A stretch of 64,000 nt of DNA from Blastobasis lacticolella (taxonomy: Eukaryota; Arthropoda; Insecta; Lepidoptera; Blastobasidae): NCBI GenBank assembly GCA_905147135.1, contig LR990054.1, positions 16,095,001 to 16,159,000 on the forward strand, read 5' to 3'. The notes under the pieces were generated by a model, which was not told the DNA's origin, made no database searches, and worked only from the letters and a program-made list of their open reading frames with translations. The position numbers and the translations under genes were made by a program. This document shows, piece by piece, positions 41,701 to 56,700 of this stretch (position 1 is its first letter; each line of letters starts with the position of its first letter).

Positions 41701-44700
41701 AGAAGATCTTCACTCCAAAGGAAGGAAGTATAGACAAAGCGTGATTCAAACTATGGAAATGCAGGAATCCATTGGTAAGTTAAAGTTAACATAATCTCTA
41801 ATAATAGAGTATAATTATTAGGGTTTGTGTTGGTATACTACTACTAAAATAACAAACAATAAAAATAAAAATGTAGGACATCATTGAAGCTCTGGTATGG
41901 GTTGGGTAAGTAAATATCAAGTTCGTGTTTTATACAATTTTTGAATAATATTACGAAAAATATTTATATTTACTTATAACTAAAGAATTAGTTGTTGTTA
42001 TATTATCTATGTCCAGAACCCTACATAAGCGCGTCCCACTCGTACTTGACCACGTTTATATTAAAAACCTGTCTAAAAAGATTTTTCTGTCTCTATTTGC
42101 ACACTGGCCGCTTTAGGGTTATTTCAAACTTATGATTAAAAAATAAAACACCAATCCCCCTGTCACATCCATCATCCAAAGTTGCTGTGTAATGTCAGGT
42201 GTGTAATAATTTATTTTCGCAATTTCGTTTTACTTTTTAAGGACCGGACTACTATTTCATTTTAAAGTTTCGTATGTGTATTTGCAGGCTTACAACACAA
42301 TGAAACACTACATAGTCGCAGAAGCACTATTATACCCAAACTTAGCAGATCTACAATCAGGATTGTGAAAGTAAGCATGAAAGCTGTAGATGTAATAAGT
42401 TCCTATTGATTTGAAATATTAACGCAAAATTTATTTTCATTTTAGGAAGCCCCCAGCGCTAGATTAAGCCTAACCAATAGTTCAGTAATTGATGAATTAC
42501 AAGGTAAGCTACATTTTATTAAATAATGTACGTTTTCTTTAAAATCTATTATAAAACAAAAGCCGTGTCTGTAAATTGAAGATGATTCAGAAAAAATATT
42601 TTTTGATTTTTTTCTGTTCCCTCATCACGCAAAAACTACTACTGAACCGATTTTAATTCGGTTTTGATAGTTCGATAACTTAAGGTTCAGGGTACAATCT
42701 AAGCCATGTTTAAACTGATTCGGGTAAAATTGGTATGGTAGAACCAGAGATTCAGATTGACCTCTCTGTAGTACTAGCATTTATACAATACGGAACTCTT
42801 TGAAAAATAATGTTGCAAGCGGTTATTTAAAATTCTAATTCTGGCAAAAGCTAAACTGTCATAAAAACTATTTCCGATGTCGCGGGCAAAAGCTACAAAT
42901 TTAAAAAAAAATTATGACAATCATTTCATAGCAATGATAGAGATCATAAACTTTGGCGTCTAAGCACATATTGAAAACGGAATGGCATTTCAACTCGAGT
43001 CTCATCTTGGCGACACTCCCGGTTGTGCTCTCGCACGCGGAGGTCCGGGTTACTCAACTCGAGTGCTCAGCGCAGTCAAGTCTCTATTATAACGCACATC
43101 GCAGACTGCAGTGCACAAGGATCTTGTAAAAGTGTCTTAAAAAGCAACTAACATGTCCTGGGGCCAGTGACCCGATATGTTAGCCGCTCGCACCCATGCT
43201 CGCTTTCACTATCTCTTTCACACTCGTGGTAAGAGAAAGAGACCTTAGAGTCGAGCGCTGGACACGAGGCAAGCGATGCAAAACAGCTGCTTTGTTAAAA
43301 AAATGCACGCTCATTTTGATCCTAGAGTGCTACCGCCAAACTCGAATAGCGATAACGGTGCGAGATAAACAGCAGTCGACAATATCTTTTTTACTTGAAA
43401 TATCATTGGTGAACAATTGAACACGAATTAAACGTCGCCATCTGTTTGCTAAGAACCTATTTCAAGCGATTATCAATTACCTAAATTGTCGGGGCGCCAT
43501 CTAGTGAGTGGTTAGGAATGCTTTAGATACCTATTGGAAAACTGCTCATTGGTAGATATTATTTTGGGATCATGTTGCCTAAAGATATTCAAGAGAGGTA
43601 GGGCATGGCGGGGAATCCCATTCGAATCGGAGCCACCCGACTGGGGAAGTACAGTAGTACTTAAACTCCACCTTACAGAATACCGAAGCCAAACAATACT
43701 ATTTTAAATAATATTGTTTCTGCCGGTAAGGTCTCTAGTGCACAAACTAGTTCGTAAACATGCGGCTTTACGATGGCGAAATGAAAACTTCCTGATCACG
43801 ATCCGTTGGCGATAGAATTACGTAATTGCTATTCACACTACCGCCGTCGTTCGTTTCGTCGTCATCGTTTATAGTGTTGTACGTTTCTTATTAGTAACGG
43901 TATTTCAATAATAGGTATCTAAATATTCGTTACAGTTCGTATTATTGGTACCCAATACATGACATGAGGTTTGAATGAGGAGTTTTCCAGTAGGTATTGT
44001 CAATTGGTTTCAAAAAGCATCAATAAATAAATAAATAAATAAATAGATGGCGCTCCTACAATTTGGGTAATTTTTTACCAAAAGGTTCAACGAAATGTGT
44101 TTTAATACAAACCTTTCATATTATCTGTGATTTGTATTGCGTCCATTCTTGATCCTAGTGTCCATGAAACGAATTGACTCAGTCAAATTGATGTTTATTT
44201 TGTTTGCAATAATTTATTACAACCTCTAAAATGGTTAAAAACTATTGATAAATACAATATTATCCAATACAACGTACCCAGTGTTTATATCCTCTTTGCT
44301 AAGAACCTATTTCAAGCGATTATCAATTACCGAAATTGTCGGGGCGCCATCTAGGGAGTGATTAGGAATGCTGTAGATACCTATTGGAAAACTGCTCATT
44401 GTGAAAATTCCTTCGTTGTATAATGATAGTTTCATTAGAAAATAAGAGCACGTTATCGATATGTATTACCCACAGAAATCTAAATAAATTTACTTCAATA
44501 TAGATTCTTCTTTAAAATTCTGTAAATAATACACGAATAAAGTGAATTTATTTAGTTTTCAGTGCTTTTAATGTATTCTATTACAACTTACTTTAGGTAG
44601 GTCTTTATCTACTTAGTTAAACATTAAAATACGATTTTACTCTTTACAAGATTTTGCTCTGAATAAGAATAACAAATGGAGATTCTTTTAAATAATATCA

Positions 44701-47700
44701 GATATTAGGATGACGAACTTTTATTTGTGGATTACTGAACTTCTAGGCCGATCTAAGAAAATGTCGATCGACTTGCAGTTCTACAAAAAATAATATTTAG
44801 GTACCAAATAAATATAAGTACTAGGTACTAATCGTAAATATAGTAATAAATCAACACAATTTTTTTTATGTAATGTAGGTCTTTGTATTAAAATGTTAAA
44901 CGTACAGAAAGCGATATTCCTCCACAGTTTTTACAAGTGTTTCTACAGCGTGATATGAAAGTAGGAGCCTTAGTTCCTTATAAGTAGCACTAGCTAGTAT
45001 GCGACTGATACTAGCTAGTTCCCAAGCCATACAACAACTCCAGCGTTACATTTTGCGCATCTCTAAATACGCGGAAGAAAGACGCTGTCGTTCGTTGGGG
45101 TCTTTGTCCCACAATTTATTTTATTTTATTTAGTAAAATCCGGGACATATTACAATTTGTAGTAAAAAATAAACGTTTTTATTGTTACATAATACATACT
45201 GTATTAAATTAAGTAACATTAGTGTTGTAGTATTGTGTTTGTTATTGACTCCCATTATCCTGCTGTAACGGGATAATAGCTTGGTTCTGCGCCTTTGTTG
45301 TAAAAAAAGTGTCTAAAGCCAAGTGCATGCATCTTTCCCTGCAATACCCAGGTGAGTTGGTAGCAATATCGGTTTTCGTTGATGTTGGCGTCGTATGGTT
45401 TGCGCAGTTTGTCTACGTAACATGATTACGCTTGTGGGGAAAGTTAGTCATTCACTTCCTCATGTGTCACGCCCGCGGCGCCCCAGTGACTGTGTCTATG
45501 TTTGCAGGATTTCTCGAGGATTGTGATGATACGGTCGTCGAATTATCGAAGCTTTCGATCGCCGACTCGGACCACGAAGTCACTGTTCTAGAGAAGTTTC
45601 ATGAGTCTACCAGGGTCACCTCCGCACGGGACTACGTGTTACGACGCTGCAACCAAACAGATCTCCTGCTGTTTGATGAATGCTATCCAGACCCGTGAGT
45701 GCGCGCCAACACGGCAGTTTTGCATTTTGACCTTGTCACAGAAAAAATATAGGTCATGTCATATGAACAATGCAGCATTATTTGTTTGGACTGGTGTGAT
45801 GGTTGCATAAGCTACAGAATTGCTAACATTTGCATCTCATTGTAGAAAAGACCACTGTTAAAACTAATATTTAATTTGCTATCGTATGATTATCACTTTA
45901 ATACCTTGGAAGTGAGTAATGCCTTGGCAATATTCCAACATGGTCATAATGTAGACAAAGACAAATTTTAATGAACAGCCGTTTATTCTCTATACAGACA
46001 GGCATATTTACACATACCCTCTTTTTCATTAGAAACATATACTTAAGTTTATTTTTAAAATTTGTAATTGCCAAGTAATGTTTATAATGTACCTCATCTA
46101 TTCATACCAGACTGTTGAAGAACTGCCGCAAAATTGGCGAAGGTGTGTACGGAGAAGTGTTTCTGTGGCGTGCACCCGATGGCCTTGCTCGGGTGATGAA
46201 GATTGTGCCAATCGCTGGAGATATCAAGGTCAATGGGGAACACCAGAAGGACTACCACGAGATCATCTCTGAGATTGTGATTGCTATGTAAGTTCCAGAT
46301 CTCTTTTTACATATAATGCAGTGCTAAAGATACAATATTACTTATTTTATTTTTATTTCTCTCTGAGCATATTAAGCCGGGGCTCCTGCAACACTGTTTT
46401 ATGTTTTTTAACACCTAAAATCTAATAAAATATGGTTATAGTTGTTTTGTTAGCGATAACAAGCAAATATATTATCTGAGGCGGATGGAAAACATCCCTT
46501 TTTTCACCATGGGGTGTTATGGAGATTGTTTGTTCATGTTTAAGTCTACAGTCTGAGTCACAGGAGACTGCAATGTTTCGCGAACATGTTTAGTTTGTTT
46601 GTTTTGTTATTTTGTGGTGCAGAAGAGCCGGCTTAACAGATGTTAGCGGTAAATACACATCAGCTTGTTCGGCTTAGTAGAGTGTGTTGTCATATCACTG
46701 TGTATGGCATATAAATAAAAAAAGAACAGCCAAAATTAGCCAATGTGCATTGTACTGTACATATGGATATCAGTAGTGAGTTAAACTAGAATACTAAATA
46801 ATAGGAGAAATACTTTTAGCTGTAGATATATGGAAATGTTAGTGTTATGAAAACACTTTTACATACAAATTGTCCTGAACCATTAAGTATGTAAATTAAT
46901 ATCAACATTTTCCATAAAATATTTTCCTTAGAAACAAGTTGCATAATCAGTTATGAATCATTTTCATTCACACACCTAATTACCATTGTTTTACTGTTAT
47001 ATTTCTTGGAATTCAATTGCAAGTGTGCAATCAATGCAGATTAGTTTCATGAAATCATTTCTCATATTAAGCATTTATATGTGAATGAAAAATAAATGTT
47101 ATGGTTAGCGTTTCGTCACACTTGTATAAGATAACAATAATGTTTATTTTTAAGAACGGTCACAAACTTAAAAAACAAAAAAATATAGATCTTGAGGGTT
47201 TTTTAGAACTAAGGCAGCATAACTAAAAGTGGCCATGGCTATCAAACAAAATAATCAATGAAAATCCCACCAACATACGTAGCTACATACATACATCAAC
47301 TGTTAACTACATTACCCTCCACTGGATATGCCGTAGTAGGGTAAAAAGAAGAGTAATGTTGCCCATTCAAATGTTTATTTCAATTATTCTGTTGTGTAAT
47401 ATCATTGTAACTTACAATGCTTCTTTGTTCCAGGGAATTGAGCGCACTGCGCGCTCCCATAGCTGATATTGAATGCCACCTTGATGAAGGAAAAGAGATT
47501 GACGCACTTGATTTACACGCTGTGGAGAATGCAACTGATGTATTCAATAAGGTTAGTCCCATTGTTGTAAACTATTCAATTTTTAATGTACAATCATTTG
47601 TCGCACCGGCTACATCCTCCTTTTGTAGAACTTCTCACAATGAGAATGGTCCAAGTGTTTAGGCCCAGGCATTTAGTCCATTCCTACTATATCCGTGGAA

Positions 47701-50700
47701 TACTCCATATCCATTGCCATTAATTATAATTTATATAGACGCTAAAATGTGAAAATTTCTTTTACAATATGAATACAATAATATGCAATACCTATTTATG
47801 TTTAATTAAAATCTCCTAAACATTCTTGTAGGAAACTACGTAGAATTATTTTAATTACCTATGGCACTCCATTGTTATCTATACCAAAATTTTGTCAGAG
47901 TAAACCTTCAGTCAGGGTCATTGACACACCTCTTATCTAGGCCTTTGTCACCGATGGCTGCTCACTCTGACCTTCCCCAAGTACATGCTTAACCTGACAG
48001 ATAGTGTAACGAAAAAATCCTAGAAATATAGGTAATACGCTTATTTAAATGTGTATGAGCGACCTGAAGTCACAAGATGCTCTGTGTAATGTAGATAACG
48101 AATTATACTAACACAATGCGTGTTGTATACTTTAAAATGTCGTTCAGTCAATTTGTCTGATTAAATATCTGCTACCAATAATATCTAAATCAACTTTTAT
48201 ACTTTTGTAGCTCATCAAAAATGTGTAGATCATGTTTATTATGTCAAATTTCCCGCCACCAGGGATATCCCGGTATTTATTCAATAATAGCGTTTGGGTT
48301 TTACCTGTTTATCATTCGAACGGAATTACATCATCTTGTTTATGCAAAATAAACACGTCATTCAACAATGTACTTTCCAAATTCTAACATTAGTCTTATA
48401 GATTTGAAGTAGAAAATAAGAACGTCGACGCGAGGATACCCGACCAGTAGCTAGAATGACGATGATGAGCAGAAAATAAATAGATTGCATTGTTGCATTC
48501 CTTTGTACGTCATCACAGCCCGTAACAGTCCACTGCAGGACTTAGGGCCTCTCCCACGAAAGGGGAGGTTATTGCCATAATCTCCACGTTTGGCAGGCGG
48601 GTTGGAGATCGCAGTGTTTAAATATAACAATGGAAATGCTGCTGCCCATTTTCCAGACTACGGAGACTCTTGATCTTTTGCCTCGAAAACATTAGTCGCC
48701 TTGCACGACACCCACGAGTGTAAGGGGTTGGTGCTATTCTTCTCTGCCGGACACAACACGGCTATTCCTTTGTACATTACGAGTTAAAAGGCTTAACTTT
48801 GTAACTGCGACCTCGCTACTTATACAGCCGTGTGTGGGTTCGATTCCCACTCAGATGCCACTATACTTGAATAGCGTATTTAATCTTAGTTTATCTTACA
48901 CATGGTATCAGTTAAGTGTAGGGTGAGTTTGGGTGGCCCGGTTGCGTTGGCTATACATACTTCCACGATTATATAGAACAGTCTGAAGTACACCCAAAAA
49001 GTAATTACTTTTGTGTCAATCCAGGCAAAACACTTTAGGATTTTGTGTGAAAAAACCAAGGTGAAAAGTCTACCTCAAACTGAATGCATTCCAACTTATT
49101 ATGCGACAACAATAGGTAGTTATTTATTTAACTTGAAGCGGAATAGTTATTAGTTGTGTTGTGACTCAACTTGAAACTATAGAACGTCTATTGAACATTC
49201 CATCCGTGACTGGATGAGAGGCGGATCGATCATCATACGATTTTTCTTAATAATATGCAGTAATGAACGAGCAGACGGCCCGCCTGATGATAAGCGGTAA
49301 CTGTCGCTCAAAATATTTCATGCAGAACCGTAGGTGCGTTGTCACTGTAAGGTCTAATATGAAATGCCTCATGCCTGCAATGCAAGCATTGTTGCTGTCC
49401 AAGGCGGACTCCTCAGGCTTGACGGAGTCTTACCTCCTGTTACGGTGTCTACTATAGCCAGCGGTGATCATTTACGATCAGGTGGCCGGCTTGCTCGTTT
49501 GCGTCACTATAAACATGCTATACATTATCTACAATTATTTACTTCCTTCAATATATGAGCTTGTATTTTAAATGTTATTGGTTCGAAGGTATAAAGCAAC
49601 TTAAGTAAGAAAAAAGCACGCCACACATATTTTGAATGCGACGCGTAATTTCTTGCCAAATCTACAAAACTGTGCCTCAGCATAAAATGCACGTCGTTAG
49701 AGAGATCACTGTTTGAGAAAGTACTGATTTGAATTTGATGCAACTTTCACTTGTGTATGCGGCGTCTTGTAAGGAAGGTAGCTATTAGTTACGGTAACTG
49801 GACATTTATTGCGTCAGTATATAATTTGTTAGATGGGTATATGGGTAATGAATAACTAGCTATCCGCCCCGGTTTTGCGCAAGCTGTATACCTACTTAAA
49901 TCCGTTGCGTATTTTAGTTATAAGAAATACAAATAAACATCCTACACGAATGGCTACCATGTTCACCCCGAAGCCAAAAAAACACTATCGATATGTCTGT
50001 CTGTAGCATAATAGCTCCCCAACCGATGGACCGATTTCAATGTGGTTTTTTAAATTTGTTAATCTATTTTTTAATCGAGGTGATGCTTCGCTTTGTTTCA
50101 TCGAAATCGGTTCAGTAGTTTAGCGAATACTTGAGCTTAAATTTTTGGACAGGATTATTATCATTATCACTGCATTTTCGTCTATGTGAATCACCCCATT
50201 CATTGCAGACATCGCACGAGCGTACATTTGTGATAAGTAAATAGGACGTTGATAACGTTATCTCTCGAGACGGGGTTATCGTCGCTGCAGAGTAATTCGC
50301 GACTTAAATATATCAGCAATTACTAAGAACAATGTCCAGCATTGTGGTGGCTGACTTGCCTTGGACGGGTATTAAAAGACATTCTTCATTCGCGACATAC
50401 CGGGACCCGATGCCAGTGTTTAGGTATTTTTTATCGGATTACTCCTAACGTTTTTTTGTAACAGACTACCGCACCCCGTGGTTTTCACCCGTTTTGAGTT
50501 AATTCAAGCAAAGCAAGTAAGAAAATTAAATATTACTTGTAATATTCTGAAACTCTGCTATACTATCAGAGTTTCCATCATAATAGGTACATTCGGATCG
50601 TGTGTATGTGTACGGAGATCGATAGGTATAGTAGTTGTAATGGTACCTTTAAGAGACCTTTTCACAAAACATTGGAGTACGCGTTTAGGTCCATATGAGT

Positions 50701-53700
50701 TAGTTTGAATGTAAAAATGTTGCATGTTGAAAAAAGGGGTGCTATAAGTTCGGAAAAACTTCACTCCCACTCCTCCAGTCCACTCACTCCCACTCCTCCA
50801 GTCCACTCACTCCCAGTACACAGACTATTATATATTTTTAAGTGCTTATACTATCCGAGTGACTCGTTATATACATCGTATATGATTAAATAATTGACAA
50901 GTAAGGTCAAGTGTGCTATTTTAAAAGTGATAATTAAGCTAAATATAAGCCTATCTATCTACATGTTTCGGCTTCATAAATTCAAATTGCCCTACACATA
51001 CCTATTACATTACTTAATTTTGGATAACACTTGAGGAAAAGGCACATACTTTTATCTGGCGTGTGGTTATATTCTCAACAGATCACTATCTAGTATTACT
51101 ACTTGTGTTTGCACTGGGCTGTATTGAAATAGATAATGTGGGCCTTGATAAGGCACGCGCCAGCTCTAAAGCGATATAGGAAATAGTAGACGCAATGTAC
51201 GGGTACACGGAGATATATTTAATATAATTGACCAGGTAGTTGTAATGGTTCTTCTGCTGTGTTTATGACAGAAATATATCCTATCTAATTAACTAAATCG
51301 GTCGATTTCCTAATTCTTTTAACCATTAGATTGGCATTTATAATTGTGTTGACATTTTAAAATTATGCCTAAGCACGACATTATCGATACGTTTCCAAAC
51401 AAATAAAGTATTAACTTAAATAATGTATTTTGCTATACCCGCGAGGGTTGCATGGTGTAAGTAAATCAGAACTGTAGGACCTGCCTATCTCATGTAAGCA
51501 ATAAATACATTGACTATTTCCTTTATCCTTGGTGTTGCAAAAGTTATTTTATACTTTGGCGCTCGATTCGGATGTCCGGAAAGGTTCAGTGCTGGTACAG
51601 TCACGTTCACTGATATATAAACACTGCCGTGTCACAATATTTTTATACACTTTGTACGCTAGCCAGAAACAAAGTCTGTACAAAGTCATAGTGTTTATAT
51701 TAGCGCACGTGGTCAGGTTAAACATAAATTAAAAACATTGCAATAACCACGTTCATTTTAAAATTTAAAGGCATCTCATAGTGTTTATATTATGGCACGT
51801 GGACAGGTTCAATATAAATTTTAAACATTGCAACCGCAGGTGCAACTACCGCATACATTTTCTATATTGTGTATCGCGCTGTCTCCGCTTTTTGAGGAAG
51901 CCCCCCCCCCCCTAAACAAGGCCTAAACAAGGGGAAGAAAGCTTTCGGAGATTACTTAAACATGTAATAACCTCTGAAAGCACTGAACCGATTTCGTAAA
52001 TTGTCTTGCTAACAACTCACTTATACATTTTACGCGCTCACGCCGCATTCCAAAAGGCGTGGTACAGAAATGGACCTTATCCTGTGAGCAATATATTCCA
52101 TTTTGATCTGCTCTCTGATGACTTATGTTGCTGAATTAAGCAATGGTGTAATAGATCCCATAGAGAAATGTGTATGTACCTAGAGGCCACTCTTGGAAAA
52201 CTCTGGACGAAGTCCTAAGTGACTAAGTGACTAAAAAAAAAATCCCGTTAATGTCCCGGTTATGCTCTCGCGCACGAGGGCCCGGGGTCCGCCTTGACCA
52301 TGATCCAGAATTTGGCAGGTCAGGTAATTACAGTGGAGCGACTGCCATCTGACCTCCATGACCCTGCTACCAGGGGAACCTGACCAGATTGGATCATGGT
52401 CAACACATCCAGTCGCCTGAATGTGCAGGTTTCATCACGATGTTTTCCCTCACCGTAAGAGCATCGGTTAGTATTTAACTAATGTACATAACTCAGAAAA
52501 CAGTTATTGGTACATGGCCGGAGCGGGATTCGAACCCGGGACCTCTGGCTTACGAGTCGGATACTCTAACCGCTCGGCCACCGACGCTCTTTAAGTGACT
52601 AATAAGCCGTAATGTATCGTGCGGTTACGTCGCCATCGCGTGCGTCCTTATCGATTGAAGCGACCCAGCGCTTCGTTTGATGGAGACCCTGAGAAAATAG
52701 ATCTGACGCAAAATATTAGGTACGCTATTCATACTATCATGATCATCAACAGGTCGTAAATGTATCAGGTCGTCTGTCTATCATCATCTTCACTAGGTAT
52801 TTATTGTATTTAACCATTTTTTCAAGAAAATGATTTGGAAGAAATCTATATAATATAAAACAAAGTCGCTTTGGGCAGTTTCTCCCTATGTAGCTATCTA
52901 TTTACGGTTAGATCTTTTAAACTACACCACGGATTTGAATGCGGTTTTCCACAATAGATAGGAAAGAGGAAGGTTTATTGTCAAGGAAAAAGGTAGGTAG
53001 GAACTAGAAATAGGGTAGGTGTTGGGTAGGGATAGAATGCCACGCGAACGATGTCGCTCCGGGTTCACTAGTAATAAATAAATTGTCCTTCAAATTATAA
53101 TGCACCCGCTATTCTTAAAATTGGTATCTAACAATCATAAGCGTCGTCATTAGCCATACCCCAGTTACAGCGTAAAGCGCTTTTCAAACATCTAGAGCTA
53201 AGATTTGTCTAGATTTAACAACATTTGTCTTGTGACCCATATTACTTTTGTCTTACTTTTATCACTGCGGCGGCATTATAATACCTAATGTTTTAAAATT
53301 TTACGTAATACACTGCATTCGTCAGTACTTGAAGTCGTCACCTAAAAATCGACTACTGCACAAGTTTCAACTTGTTTGAAGGTACCTACTAGAAGCCGCC
53401 TTTGCGCGCATTTATGAGTATTATACTTATTCTTGTATATTGCCTTATCTATGTGTGCAATAAGGAGTTTTTAATTACCAGTCTTTAAACGCTTTGGATT
53501 GAATGGGTTGTCTGCTCAATAGACAGAAATCTAAATAAAGGAAGTCTGTATTACACTAAGAAAATAGATGAACGATTAACAATTAAACGTTCCTTGTAAT
53601 ATTTTGTTTTTGTTGCCATAACATTTTGTTAATGTCAAAATGGACCAACCAAAACAAGTCGCAAGTCAAATTAGTACGTTTAGAACGTTTGGTCGCCAGT

Positions 53701-56700
53701 TAGCGAATCGAGATACGACGTAATATTTTATTTACTGTGCGCTAAATTGGTCCGAACGTAACATTCCCGTCTTTGCATCATAACATAGCCAAGTGAGGTG
53801 TTATATCTATTATAATATTAGGTATTGCAATGGAATTTCATACCAATCACCGCACATCATCGTACCAAAAACCAGTACAACAGGAGCTACTATTACTATG
53901 TGCGTCCATAGAGATGCTAGCTCATCTTATACTGGTGATGAGTAGGTTGATACGCCGCCTTCTGTGAATTGTTCGCCGATTGCGTCTTTCTATGCGGATA
54001 TACTGATAAGCAATTTGGGCTATCTTTTAGGTCTGAACGTCTGAATCATTACTCATACCCTGTAATGATTGCTAAATATAATTTTTATATGAGCGTAGGT
54101 TTTTTTTTTTTTTTTTTTTTATTACTCTACTAGCCGGGCATTTGACCGCCACCTCACCTGGTGGTAAGTGACGATGCGGTCTATGATGGAGCATGCCTGT
54201 CTAGGAACAGCCTATTCACTCTAGCCTTGAAGGCATCCAGATTATATTGATCAGGGAACACACTCGCAGGCAACGCATTCCACTCCTTAGCCGTACGCAT
54301 TATAAAAGTCGAGCCAAAGCGGCTCGTGCGGTAGGTTCGTCGCTTGTAATTAATAGCGGATAGACCAATGTTATCTTAACCCGGGGTAACATCCAAACAG
54401 CAAACGTTCGACCGACGTACGCGTTAACCATCGGTCGAGTAGTACGGTCCGGTCAGACTGAGACGCTTCACGGGTTTTAACGTGGCTATGTCCCCTGAGA
54501 CTGGCTGAAAGGCACCCCGTGAAGGTATATGCAATATAAGTGCCGTGTCGGGTGTCCTAAACTTGTCTTCAGGCAATTCGCACACGGTACAATCCTCGAA
54601 GCAACTGTGACGCAACGTGTACGCGACTGCAATGCAGCAGAGACTTGTTTGATACGTGTAAGGGGCTGTGATGTACTGGAGCAGTACTAGGAGACGTATC
54701 ATGTCAGTGTTAAGTTACATGTCAATCATGTAGCGTGCGAAACGTATCGTCGACTCGTGTGCTAAAGTTGCGGCGGATACCGGCCTAGGATACGCGTCGC
54801 TTGTTTGTCACCGTCTGTAGCGTAAAAGTCTAACGCCAGCCAGACTCGTTTGCCACCTAAGAAAAAGCCTATAGGAAAGAAAACATCTCGTCCATTCCAG
54901 GTACTGACCGTCCGCACGGTATACGGCACCTACCCCTCGCGGCTGCTCGACCTCTGGGAGCTCTTCGACGAGATAAAGGGCAGCGACAACGACAACCCGG
55001 CCTCGTTGCCGGCGCACCAGCAGTACGTGGTGTTGGAGTTGGCCAACGCTGGCCAGGACCTCGAGAGCTACCAGTTTACCGGCGCCGAGCAGGCCTACGC
55101 GCTGTTCTTGCAGGTCAGGATATTGTGGTTTGGATTTTGTTGTCCTTTTTACTAGCTAGACATACTTTCCAGCTCTGAGCTCAGCGGGTCTAGCCAAGAT
55201 GCTCGCTTCGGAGCGATTCTATTGCGACTGTCGATCGGGGCTTGTCGGCTATGTTCGGTCAGCTTCGGAAGTACTATCGCTCTACACGGCTAGCACAGCT
55301 GTGCCCGCGACACATCTCGCGCCGCGAGAGAACGTTTGTTTCCTTAATCATAATAATTTATTTGCAAGAACGTAGTCACACAGTTAGGTGGTGTTTACAT
55401 TAACGCACCTACATATATGTTCAGCCAGCATTGGCATGCATACTTTATTATTATTATTGATTTAACATTTATTTTATAAAAAGCATTTGTCTAGAAGTCA
55501 CTCTGTTAAGGTACTACTTTTCTCAATACAAAAATGAAAGATATAGCAATATCTATGTCGCACCTTTTTCGCTTAACGCGCGCAAGAGCACACTTGTGCT
55601 ACTCGTGCTGGTATTCCTATATATCATTTAGCGATAGCTTATGTCATTTGAATTATGTTAAATAAACAAATAAAAAATATTATTCTACTGCCGATCGCGA
55701 AAATATAATGCATCTTGGCTAGATCCGTTCATATCACACACACGCACACAAGCCCACACATTTAAACATAAACACATACCATCATACACGCGTTATTGAC
55801 CAACGTAATCGGCTAAATGTGTCTATCTATAGTTGATTCGCGCTGTGGGAGTCGTACGATACAGGTAAAGAACAGTTGCTTCCGCCACCGTCACGAAGTA
55901 TCTAGTTAGTTCGTTTCCTTACTTTGGACGCCGTATAGGGCAGCGAAAACTCGTTACTGGCTCACCAATATAGTGTGATATAGTGCTGGCAAACATTGGC
56001 CAGGACCTCGTTAGTTAACAGTTTACGGGCGAAATAAACAGAAGCTCGTAACACCGAGCATGATTATTATACTTTCACTTGGGCTTTATATTGATTTCAC
56101 CAATATACTGCTATGGGCCATCTACGTTAGCGTAAGAGTAGATTAATCTGTTTTTTTTTTATTAATGGAGGTTCTTGGAGAGTTTATTCATTTATATCAG
56201 CCTGAATCATCCCACTGCTGGCAAAGGCCTCCCCCCTATTCTTCCATACTTCGCGATCGTTTGCTATGGTATGCCAGTCCCTGTCGAACGCCAACAACTC
56301 AATTCTCCATCTCTTTTGGAGAGTACTTAGGCTTAATCTAATTTATATATTTAACCTTTGTACACAAGATTGTTACAATTCTATATGACGCAATATATCA
56401 AACAGGCCAACTTATTTCTATAAAGAAATTTCTTCCACCAGACCTAGAGCAGAGAGATCGTGATAATAAAAAGCAGTTAAGACGTGCATAATAGCAAAAG
56501 ATGGTGCTTAATTCAAATAAAATAGAATAAAAGCCTATACTATACATAAATAAATAAATAATATATCACTTAAATAAATAATTATCCACATTATACCGTA
56601 TAATAGAAGTAATTGATAATACAGTGCATGAGTAAATAACGGATGGACATGTTTATCACCAATGTGACGCCATATGCGTAGTCCGGTTTAACAAGTATCG

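Noticed and set aside
52505..52592. Functional tRNA gene on the minus strand
   Set aside because: The cloverleaf head is joined to the SINE family B body, and the same fusion occurs at 16415 and 39128.
54424..54702. 92-residue minus ORF near haspin exon 9
   Set aside because: No recognisable motif, no splice context and no repeat within the window; unsupported.
47552..54900. A missed haspin exon in the 7.3-kb intron 8
   Set aside because: Exons 8 and 9 join in phase, and the resulting protein aligns with haspin without a gap.
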